Of a stretch of DNA of 5,943 bases, positions 1 through 5,274 are shown piece by piece. The notes beneath the pieces were generated by a model. It worked only from the letters and a program-made list of their open reading frames with translations. It ran no database searches and was not told the origin of the DNA. A program made the translations under genes and the position numbers. Within the stretch, counting starts at the first letter, position 1; every line of letters starts with the position of its first letter. The stretch is from Methylococcaceae bacterium (lineage in GTDB: Bacteria; Pseudomonadota; Gammaproteobacteria; Methylococcales; Methylomonadaceae), in contig CANNLO010000303.1 in NCBI GenBank assembly GCA_947505055.1, positions 1 through 5,943 on the forward strand, read 5' to 3'.

Positions 1-109
1 AAAATCCGGAAAAGTGTTCAGCTTGAAACCAGAATCAGTGTTCAAGTTAAATCAGAATAGGTGTTCAACTTGGATCAGAATGGGTGTTCAGGTTGGGCCA
101 GAATATGCA
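1..109. mobile_element. Probable end of an IS21-family insertion sequence
   Basis: The heptamer GTGTTCA occurs at 14-20, 38-44, 61-67 and 84-90, a spacing of 24, 23 and 23 bases, each followed by a degenerate half such as GTTGGGCCAGAAT or CTTGGATCAGAAT. A further partial unit (ATCCGGAAAA) precedes the first. IS21-family elements are known for several such repeats inside each terminus and for TG...CA ends; the CA at 108-109 (in ATATGCA) is a candidate tip, which is inference. No istA or istB coding sequence is visible, so either the element lies to the left of the window or only its end remains. Family assignment rests on repeat style recalled from the family, not on a search. Confidence 0.5.
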
Positions 110-559
110 GAAGTCACACATAGCGTTGCCGGACTACGCGCAGCATTGGTGGATCAGGTCAACGAGGTGCATAGTGGAAGCATGAAACGACCGGAAGCCA
201 TGTTGTTATGCCAAGCTCACACGCTAGACGCGCTGTTTAATAATTTAGCGCAAAAGTCACACGCACAGAGTCACATGCCGCATTGCGAGTCTTATATGAG
301 ATTGGCATTAAAAGCACAGGCTCAGTGTCGGTCAACACTTGAAACCCTGGCGGCGATAAAAAACCCGCCTGTTATCTTTGCCAAGCAAGCCAATATCAAC
401 AACGGCAATCAACAGATTAATCACGGTGTACCTGCTCACGCAGGGGAAATAAAAAATCAGACAAACGAACTATTGGAGCATACACATGGCGAACGGCTGG
501 ACACCAGAACGAAAGGCGAGACAATCGGCATTAATTCAGACCTGGAAGCCGTGGGATAA
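14..559 (+). pseudogene. Conserved hypothetical protein, 5' end replaced by IS sequence
   Basis: The open frame is 181 codons from a GTG at 14, but roughly the first 28 residues are translated IS terminal repeats and cannot be the original N-terminus. An in-frame ATG at 80 also lies inside the repeats. From about residue 30 the protein reads like a conserved hypothetical family that I recognise by phrases such as VAGLRAALVDQV, RPEAMLLCQAHTLDALF, MRLALKAQAQCRSTLETLA and NPPVIFAKQANI, followed by a Gln/Asn-rich stretch and HGERLDTR near the C-terminus. The body is mostly helical, without signal peptide or membrane segment. Its function is unknown. The 3' end overlaps the next gene by 74 bases in another frame, and the two probably belong together. 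It may still be expressed from a start in the IS end, so it could be called a truncated CDS. Confidence 0.55.
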
Positions 560-695
560 ATATACAGGAGCGCGAACTATTGAGGGCAAGGCGGTATCAG
601 CAAAAAACGCTTACAAGGGCGGATTACATGCCATGATGCGTGAAATGTCCGCATTGCTGAAAGAGCAGAAAGAAAGCATGAGGTGTATTAGATAA
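486..695 (+). CDS. Small conserved hypothetical basic protein
   Basis: This 69-residue protein begins with ATG at 486, preceded by GGAG at 475-478, a well spaced ribosome binding site. It is Lys/Arg-rich and has the pattern WTPERKARQSALIQTWKPW, then TGARTIEGKAVSAKNA and KGG. This resembles a widespread family of small uncharacterised proteins carrying TGPRTxEGKAxSxxNA-KGG. The C-terminal part (about residues 46-66) is an amphipathic helix. The start lies inside the 3' end of the preceding gene (74-base overlap), which suggests co-transcription and a conserved pair. No function is known to me; a basic nucleic-acid-binding role would be speculation. Confidence 0.6.
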   Translation: MANGWTPERKARQSALIQTWKPWDKYTGARTIEGKAVSAKNAYKGGLHAMMREMSALLKEQKESMRCIR

Positions 696-758
696 CGCGG
701 CTTAGAATTGTGCCTTGCATTATCGATAAAGTGGACAATATATGTATTGTAGCGAGTT

Positions 759-883
759 GTCCTGGTGTTCGATGTTAAGATGCTTATCAGGATTGGCAAT
801 CCATACGAGGGCATGGGGTAGGTGCCGAGGTAGATATTTACGATCACGATTCTGGCGAATATAGAACGCTTGATATGGATTAG
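759..883 (+). pseudogene. Possible frameshifted tail of a small protein gene
   Basis: Two frames read like adjoining parts of one small protein. The first (759-821) gives VFDVKMLIRIGNPYEGMG and stops at TAG 819-821. The second (791-883) gives VGAEVDIYDHDSGEYRTLDMD and stops at TAG 881-883. A shift near 816-823 would join GNPYEGMG to GAEVDIYDHDSG. The acidic and aromatic ending (VxxYDxxSGEYRTxD) resembles C-termini of several small uncharacterised proteins. No start codon with a good ribosome binding site is visible upstream; the first frame has a stop at 750-752. The rest of the 696-918 gap shows nothing else I can support. This is a weak call based on protein-like composition only. Confidence 0.25.
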
Positions 884-918
884 CGATGGGATGGACTTTA
901 AAATAAACGGTAGTTTCT

Positions 919-1278
919 ATGAAAAACATTATTAGATATACGCTAGGATTATCGATAGTCATAGCCTCATCCCCTGCTTTGCCATATTACGCTTATGGCG
1001 CGGGAACTTTATCTTGTGGGGATTATGTGCAAACATTTCTTAACCCTGAAACTTCTCATGCAAATATGTACAAAGCATGGGTGGGGGGGTACTTAACGGC
1101 AATGAATGTCATATCCACCGGGTTTACTGCAGAAGATATTTCAGATAGGGATATTAATGGTCCAATTGAATGGATCAATAACTATTGTCGAGCAAATCCA
1201 ATGGAAAATGTAGCAAATGCCACCATTGCATTTTCCAGTACTATGATTGACAAAAGAAACAGCGCAAATAAAAAATAA
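919..1278 (+). CDS. Secreted small protein with two cysteines, HdeA/Rap1a-like in style
   Basis: The product has 119 residues. The N-terminus has a Lys/Arg n-region (MKNIIR), a hydrophobic stretch at about 7-20 and a plausible signal peptidase I site after AYG (residues 25-27). The mature part has SCGDYV (Cys33), AWVGGYLTAMN (residues 53-63), a predicted Asp-rich turn (DISDRDINGP) and WINNYCRANP (Cys90), with a Lys-rich tail. The two cysteines probably form a disulfide in the periplasm. CGD-x-x...Y-x-x-W-x-x-GYL...YC-x-x-x-P is a pattern shared by small periplasmic helical proteins related in style to HdeA and Rap1a immunity proteins. That link is from memory, so the exact role is unknown. 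The ribosome binding site before ATG 919 is weak. The lipoprotein gene starts 16 bases after its stop, so the two may be co-transcribed. Confidence 0.6.
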   Translation: MKNIIRYTLGLSIVIASSPALPYYAYGAGTLSCGDYVQTFLNPETSHANMYKAWVGGYLTAMNVISTGFTAEDISDRDINGPIEWINNYCRANPMENVANATIAFSSTMIDKRNSANKK

Positions 1279-1294
1279 ATGTGAGAATGTGCAA

Positions 1295-1510
1295 ATGACA
1301 GTATTTAGATTGATTTTTGCATTTCTAATCATGCTTATGCATGGATGTGCGGTCCCGTACAATGGCTACAATTCATTTTCATACCCACATACATATAACT
1401 CAAGAGCGCCATGCGTAGACGCCTATTGTGGCCCGGTGCATGTTCAAGGGTATTATCGAAAAAAAGGGGCTTATGTTCAACCGTATACTCGTAGTCTGCC
1501 AAGATACTAA
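1295..1510 (+). CDS. Short Tyr-rich putative lipoprotein
   Basis: I chose ATG 1295 (71 residues) rather than the longer frame from TTG 1247, because the signal sequence begins there: MTVFR, hydrophobic LIFAFLIMLM, then HGC with Cys18 as the possible lipidated residue. The lipobox (MHGC) is not canonical, since His stands at -2. The mature part is rich in Tyr, Pro and Ser and ends with VHVQGYYRKKGAYVQPYTRS. This matches a common C-terminal pattern, V-x-G-Y-x-R-x-x-G-x-YV-x-P-x-x-RS, in small exported proteins of unknown function. It directly follows the secreted two-cysteine protein gene and probably shares its transcript. Localisation would be outer membrane or periplasm. The ribosome binding site is weak (GTGAG about nine bases upstream). 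Confidence 0.55.
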   Translation: MTVFRLIFAFLIMLMHGCAVPYNGYNSFSYPHTYNSRAPCVDAYCGPVHVQGYYRKKGAYVQPYTRSLPRY

Positions 1511-1657
1511 TTTTAGCTCGCGTACCGTCACCTGTACCCCATTTGGCTTTGGTCAAATGAGCTGTAAATAATTCTGGCTTAAATAGTTATAGCCTGCACT
1601 AGTTAAATTTGGATAATCAAAAAAATAGTGATTCGATATTGAATAAATGACGATGAG

Positions 1658-1681
1658 GCCGGTCTGATGATCGGCTTTTTT
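1658..1681 (+). terminator. Rho-independent terminator
   Basis: GCCGGTC (1658-1664) pairs with GATCGGC (1669-1675) around the loop TGAT. That is seven pairs including one G-T wobble, and six T follow at 1676-1681. It would end transcripts coming from the 919-1510 genes and shield the integrase region. Confidence 0.7.
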
Positions 1682-1711
1682 GTGGCAAAAGTATGGGCAG
1701 CGGTAAGCGCG

Positions 1712-1732
1712 TGGGGGTACAAATGGGGGTAC
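1712..1732. repeat. Tandem TGGGGGTAC repeat, candidate integrase att or arm site
   Basis: TGGGGGTAC occurs at 1712-1720 and again at 1724-1732, separated by AAA, so the period is 12 bases. Such G5TAC direct repeats next to a tyrosine recombinase gene are a plausible core or arm-binding site. The integrase starts 164 bases downstream and reads away from it, as expected for one end of an integrated element. No second copy was found elsewhere in the window, so the other end of the element is not defined. Confidence 0.4.
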
Positions 1733-1790
1733 ATTTTAAAACAATGAACAAAAAATCCTTTAAAAATGCAGCATACAGCGTTTAATTCAA

Positions 1791-1818
1791 TTGACCCCGC
1801 CCCATCCATTGATTTAAA
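1791..1818 (+). promoter_or_regulatory. Possible promoter for the integrase
   Basis: TTGACC (1791-1796) matches five of six bases of the -35 consensus. TTTAAA (1813-1818), 16 bases further, matches four of six of the -10 consensus. It lies about 80 bases before the integrase ATG, and the imperfect inverted repeat at 1854-1875 falls between them. Weak evidence, from sequence match only. Confidence 0.3.
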
Positions 1819-1896
1819 AGCATTTTTTGCTTTGCTGGGTTCTAAATACCAAATGTGACCACAAACTAGGCCACATGAACCCAGTAGAGCAGCCCA

Positions 1897-3366
1897 ATGA
1901 ACACCCCATCTTATTTGTGGCGTAATAAATATGGAACGTATTATTTTAGGGTAAGGATACCACTTCAATTATGTCAACATTTCAACAGTTCCGAATTCAA
2001 AAGATCACTCAAAACCGACAGCAGACGGCTTGCAATCAGGCTGGCTCGTATCTATCGCGCTGAGTTTGACAGTACCGTAGATAATTTAATGAACGAATCC
2101 AGCGAAAAAGTACGCCTCATTACTCACGTTGATTTGCTAGGTAACTCCATAACTTTCGATACCGGAAACAATGACGAAGATTTTAGACTTTGTAATTCAA
2201 TGGTGTCAGCTCAACAGAGCTTAATATCTGAGCAAAGTGAACGCAGGGCGGAAGAACTGCATCAAGCGCAACTTGCAGCGATTGCCACAGCACCAGCTGT
2301 AATCATTCCATCACCAGAGCCGCAACCATCACCGCTTTATTCAGAAATTATTGAAGTTTATCTCGACGAGGGAGAAAAGGACGGACGCTGGACTTCAAAA
2401 AGCAAAGGTCAGGTTGAATCATCTTTAAAGCTGTTTCAAGAATTTGTTGGTGATTTACCAATTGCCTCAATTGATAAAAAAATTACGAGAGGGTTTAAAG
2501 CTCAGTATCTCAGTATCCCCTCAAACCAAAATAAAAAACCCCAATACCGCGATAAAACTATTGTCGAACTGTTAGGCATAGAGATCCCAAAGGAGGATTT
2601 AATTGATTCCGGTACTGTTCTCAGCAACATGACTCGAATAGGTGGGTTCTTTAATTGGGCAAAAGATCATGATTACATTCTGATTAACCCCATTGAGGGA
2701 GTGAAGCCCAGAAAAGCCAAGCGTAAAAAGTCAGATGAACGGAACGTATTCACTAATGATGATTTGGTTAAAATCTTTGAATCAAGCGAATATAAAAACG
2801 GATTTTTACATGGTTCGAATTTATGGAAATATTGGATTCCGATAGTTGCCTTATATACAGCCATGAGATTAGAAGAGGTTTGTCGCCTACGTGTTGAGTG
2901 TTTCAGCGTGGTTGATGGTATTGATGTTGTGGAAATCAAACCTGATGGCGAATGGCTAGGAAAGACCGACGCGGCTTTGAGAAGCTTTGCAGTTCATCCA
3001 AAACTAAAGGAGCTTGGGCTGTTAAAGCTTGTTGAGCAACAGAGATTAGCAGGACAGAGCCGACTGTTTGATGAATTATTAAAAGGCCGTGACGGATACG
3101 GGGCGCGGGTTTCAAAGTGGTTTGCAAGATATTGCGATAGGCTCGGTATTATTGAAGATGGCAAAGTTTTTCATTCGCTAAGACACACACTGCTTAACGA
3201 GTTAAAACAAAAGGGAGTCGTTTTGGAAGTACGAGAAGCTATCGCAGGTCATGAAAACGACTCGCAATCGTCAAACCGATACGGAAAGGCTTATTTAGCA
3301 GAAGTAACACTTGCGGCAATAGAAAAGGCGGATTTTGGATTAAATCACCCATTGCTTAAGCGTTAA
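1897..3366 (+). CDS. Tyrosine recombinase (phage/island integrase)
   Basis: This 489-residue protein is full length for island-type integrases. Residues about 1-60 (YLWRNKYGTYYFRVRIP... FKRSLKTDSRRLAIRLAR) match the N-terminal domain seen in DUF6538-type integrases, followed by a Gln/Glu/Ala-rich helical linker (about 105-145) and the core-binding SAM-like domain (about 148-275). The catalytic domain carries Arg324 (TAMRLEEVCRLR), Lys356 (LGKTDAALRS), His426-x-x-Arg429 (FHSLRHT), His452 (AGHE) and nucleophile Tyr462 (NRYGKAY), so it is probably active. It would cut and join DNA at attachment sites to integrate or excise a mobile island. The ATG at 1897 fits the domain start, though the ribosome binding site is poor. 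No excisionase gene is visible nearby. Confidence 0.92.
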   Translation: MNTPSYLWRNKYGTYYFRVRIPLQLCQHFNSSEFKRSLKTDSRRLAIRLARIYRAEFDSTVDNLMNESSEKVRLITHVDLLGNSITFDTGNNDEDFRLCNSMVSAQQSLISEQSERRAEELHQAQLAAIATAPAVIIPSPEPQPSPLYSEIIEVYLDEGEKDGRWTSKSKGQVESSLKLFQEFVGDLPIASIDKKITRGFKAQYLSIPSNQNKKPQYRDKTIVELLGIEIPKEDLIDSGTVLSNMTRIGGFFNWAKDHDYILINPIEGVKPRKAKRKKSDERNVFTNDDLVKIFESSEYKNGFLHGSNLWKYWIPIVALYTAMRLEEVCRLRVECFSVVDGIDVVEIKPDGEWLGKTDAALRSFAVHPKLKELGLLKLVEQQRLAGQSRLFDELLKGRDGYGARVSKWFARYCDRLGIIEDGKVFHSLRHTLLNELKQKGVVLEVREAIAGHENDSQSSNRYGKAYLAEVTLAAIEKADFGLNHPLLKR

Positions 3367-3829
3367 TATCCCACTCATTATTGGGTTAAAGCTGATTAGA
3401 TTCACCGCCACTTACTAGGCGGAGAAGCAGGGAAAAACCCTTAAAGATACGTAACCATCAGTTATTTAAGCACTTTTTAGTTAAGAAAAAGAAAATTTTG
3501 TATCATAATTCTTTGGCACTTTTTGCATAATACCCCCCGCCTTATTCTTAAGCAATCACCTGATAAATTAAGATGCTAAATATTTATCCATAAAACATAA
3601 GCTTTAACTGGTTTTAAATTCAAGTGGAAACTTATATAGTCAGCACTTTTTTAATCATTTTGATAGCTAACTTAGTACAGATAATTTGAGTAAATCAATA
3701 AGACCCATTGGGCGTTTAAAAAATTCAACCAACCAAATTCTTGATAAATTGAACTAAATATAAGTTTAAGAAAGAAGTTTTACGCTTACAATATATTAAT
3801 ATTGTGTACCTTTATACTAGGAAAATCTT
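3367..3829. other. A+T-rich intergenic stretch, no gene seen
   Basis: No open frame of protein-like composition appears on either strand. Small hairpins follow the integrase stop: CCGCC/GGCGG (3405-3409 and 3418-3422) and GGG-AAAAA-CCC (3430-3440). Neither has a T tract, so they are poor terminators. The string GCACTTTTT occurs three times (3470-3478, 3516-3524, 3643-3651), possibly by chance in A+T-rich DNA. The right end holds the promoter region of the methyltransferase. Confidence 0.5.
3788..3822 (+). promoter_or_regulatory. Promoter region with palindrome and strong ribosome binding site
   Basis: TATACT (3813-3818) is a good -10-like box. A recognisable -35 is missing at normal distance: the nearest, TTACAA (3786-3791), would need a 21-base spacer. 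Just upstream lies a perfect inverted repeat, ACAATAT (3788-3794) and ATATTGT (3799-3805) around ATTA, where a regulator could sit. AGGA (3819-3822) is spaced seven bases from the ATG at 3830. A promoter lacking a good -35 together with a palindrome suggests controlled expression of the methyltransferase, but this is inference. Confidence 0.4.
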
Positions 3830-3880
3830 ATGAGCATAGCTTTAAACACTCAACAGCATGACAAAACAGGTAAAATCTAA
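3830..3880 (+). CDS. 16-codon leader ORF abutting the methyltransferase
   Basis: The frame reads MSIALNTQQHDKTGKI and ends with TAA at 3878-3880, directly followed by the methyltransferase ATG at 3881 with no gap. Its own ribosome binding site (AGGA, seven bases before the ATG) is better than that of the methyltransferase (AGG at 3868-3870, ten bases before). This suggests translational coupling, or a former longer N-terminus cut by a stop. The peptide resembles nothing I know. It may be only the first start of the transcript rather than a functional peptide. Confidence 0.3.
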   Translation: MSIALNTQQHDKTGKI

Positions 3881-3976
3881 ATGGGTTATGTGACAACTAT
3901 CAACACCATCCTAAACCCAAAAAAAACGAGATCACCACTCGTTCTAGATTTATTTGCAGGATGTGGTGGCTTAGCA

Positions 3977-4021
3977 CTGGGTTTTGAGGCGCTTGGTTTT
4001 GAGACGCTAGGGTTTGAAATG
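3977..4021 (+). repeat. Three tandem 15-bp units in the methyltransferase
   Basis: Three in-frame degenerate units (3977-3991, 3992-4006, 4007-4021) encode LGFEA, LGFET and LGFEM just after motif I. The region aligns with the usual GF-E-x-x-GF-x-x-x-G-x-E segment of C5 methyltransferases, so the repeat need not be an insertion. Confidence 0.45.
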
Positions 4022-4422
4022 GACAGCGACTGCTGTGCAACATACAAGCGCAACCTGTCCGGTGATTGCGTTAACATCAAGCTAACTCCTGAATATTCAT
4101 TCCCCAAAGCACGAGTTGTAATTGGTGGCCCACCATGCCAACCCTTTAGCGTTGGAGGACAACAAAAAGGACTCAAAGATTCTCGAGATGGCTTCCCTGT
4201 TTTTATATCCGCCGTTGAACAAGCAGAACCAGATATATGTTTATTTGAAAATGTTCGAGGACTACTTTATCGAAACAAATGGTATCTAGACGAGATAATT
4301 CAATCTATTGAAAAACTTGGATATATTGTCGAACATCAATTACTAAACGCTGTAAATCACGGCGTACCTCAAAATAGAGAACGAGTAATTGTCGTTGGAC
4401 ACAAAGGCGAGTTTCATTACCC

Positions 4423-4430
4423 AAAAAAAA
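4423..4430 (+). other. A8 run, slippery heptamer at the frameshift
   Basis: Eight A follow CCC. In the upstream frame the bases read CCA AAA AAA ATT, so A AAA AAA stands exactly in the X XXY YYZ position required for -1 ribosomal slippage, and a slip gives Lys-Lys-Asn and the conserved downstream frame. Adding one A by RNA polymerase slippage would do the same. Loss of one A in the gene, or a homopolymer sequencing error, explains it equally well. No clear stimulatory stem-loop was identified downstream. Confidence 0.6.
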
Positions 4431-4779
4431 TTCTTTTCGGATTACTGCTGGTGAAGCTCTTGGAAATTTAGCAGAGGAATTCGACGATAACTCAAAGTTT
4501 CTAACTCCGAGTATGGATTTATATGTCGCTAAATATGAAAAGGCCTCGAAATGCATTAATCCTCGTGACCTTTATCTTGACCGACCTTCCCGCACAGTAA
4601 CATGCAGAAATCTGGCAGGTGCTACAGGGGATATGCATAGAATTCGCTTGCCTAATGGAAGTCGAAGGAGGATCACAATACGTGAAGCAGCTCGCCTTCA
4701 AAGCTTCCCGGACTGGTTTGATTTTATTGGCACTGAGACACGCGTATTCACTCAAATTGGAAATGCAGTCCCGCCAATG

Positions 4780-5274
4780 TTAGCCTACGCTCTGGCAAAT
4801 AGTACACGGGATTATCTCAATAGTAAGAAAATGATTATCCAATTGGCTACCACATTGCCAAGCCATGAAATGCTGGCTAACTGCCATATCACATTTAGTG
4901 ATCGCACTTTTTCCGACTCCAGCATCCCGCGAGAGAACAACGGTTCCAGCTGGATGGACAACTGCTGATGAATTTGCAATTCCAATAGATGTTATTGTCG
5001 AGTCTGTATTTTCAATATAGAGATTATCAAGAACATCAGAATCTTTTAGCGATATCCATTTTATCGATCCGTTCCAATATTCAGGATGCTTCTTATCCGG
5101 TGTATGACCACTGCCACGCTTAGCAAGTTGATCTAGTAGTGACATATTCCAATCTTCCGGAATCACCCCTACCTCAGTCTGCTTATAGCCTTTCCGCAAT
5201 CCGCTATTATTAGCAGCCATTTGATACTTGGCACTCATTTCTTCAACGGCCAACGGTTCCTTATTCATCAGCAT
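4780..5274 (-). pseudogene. hsdS: Type I restriction specificity subunit HsdS, truncated
   Basis: HsdS reads the DNA target of a type I restriction-modification complex (with HsdM and HsdR). The frame has 164 codons against about 400-450 in the family. It holds the usual N-terminal GYKQTEVGVIPEDW (about residues 29-42) and most of a first target-recognition domain: SGHTPDKKHPEYW, IKWISLKDSDV, VVLSRDAGVGKSAIT and MAVSQHFMAW, ending at LDNHFL. From about position 4825 downward the frame is antisense to the methyltransferase and adds only foreign residues before a stop. The central helix and second recognition domain are missing, so it should not work alone. ATG 5274 overlaps the KilA-N stop; ATG 5268, six bases after GGGGA (5279-5275), is the better placed start. 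hsdM is expected beyond the right edge. Confidence 0.85.
4825..4825. other. Rearrangement breakpoint joining methyltransferase and hsdS
   Basis: To the left, methyltransferase homology runs through motif X and ALANSTRDYL. To the right, hsdS homology on the opposite strand runs up to LDNHFL, read toward this point. Both end within about ten bases of 4825. No insertion element, repeat or target duplication is visible at the point, so it looks like an illegitimate join. The exact base is uncertain by about 5-8. Confidence 0.6.

Larger units (their letters stand above)
1511..1896. other. Non-coding stretch between lipoprotein gene and integrase
   Basis: No convincing gene is seen on either strand. 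The stretch holds a terminator (1658-1681), a tandem TGGGGGTAC repeat (1712-1732), a possible promoter (1791-1818), a small hairpin AAAGCA/TGCTTT (1817-1833) and an imperfect inverted repeat TGTGACC/GGCCACA (1854-1860 and 1869-1875). A block TGTACCCCATTTG (1533-1545) is similar to the reverse complement of the tandem repeat. Together these look like an integrase-proximal attachment and control region, but no tRNA or tmRNA remnant was found. Confidence 0.4.
3881..4968 (+). pseudogene. DNA (cytosine-5) methyltransferase, frameshifted and 3' fused
   Basis: The enzyme would transfer methyl from S-adenosylmethionine to carbon 5 of cytosine in a specific DNA site, as the modification half of a type II system or as an orphan. 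The first frame (3881-4471) has motif I DLFAGCGG (23-30), motif IV GGPPCQPFS (82-90, catalytic Cys86), motif VI ENV (123-125) and motif VIII QNRERV (164-169). The second frame (open through 4968) has motif IX RPSRTVT (about 235-241), REAARLQSFPD and motif X GNAVPP (about 294-299). The change from frame 2 to frame 1 falls at A8 (4423-4430); one more A, or a -1 slip, restores PKKNSFRITAGEALG. The short target-recognition part lies between VIII and IX. Native sequence seems to end near 4825 (about 316 residues, normal for the family). The last 47 or so residues are antisense of hsdS and foreign. No cognate restriction enzyme gene is visible. Confidence 0.85.

Noticed and set aside
720..962. Minus-strand frames over 611-962
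   Set aside because: Composition is not protein-like and they cover the start of the secreted protein gene on the other strand.
1603..1660. tRNA remnant as integrase target
   Set aside because: A fragment like GATTCGATAT recalls a T-loop, but no paired T-stem, acceptor or CCA can be built.
1854..1875. TGTGACC/GGCCACA as an operator
   Set aside because: Only six of seven bases match with an eight-base gap; kept as a note in the non-coding entry, not as a feature.
1603..1968. 121-codon minus-strand frame across the integrase upstream region
   Set aside because: It runs antisense over the terminator, the repeats and the integrase start, and its residues have no recognisable domain or start signal.
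3470..3651. Three copies of GCACTTTTT as a repeat array or CRISPR-like spacing
   Set aside because: Spacing is irregular (46 and 127 bases) and the unit is short in A+T-rich DNA; chance is sufficient.
3886..4176. Minus-strand frame rich in SKPSASKPSA
   Set aside because: The repeats are the antisense of the LGFE units in the methyltransferase; a shadow frame.
3478..4832. TAGTTAAGAAAA (3478) and TAGTAAGAAAA (4821) as direct repeats flanking the methyltransferase
   Set aside because: They differ by an indel and are low complexity; not convincing as att or target duplication.
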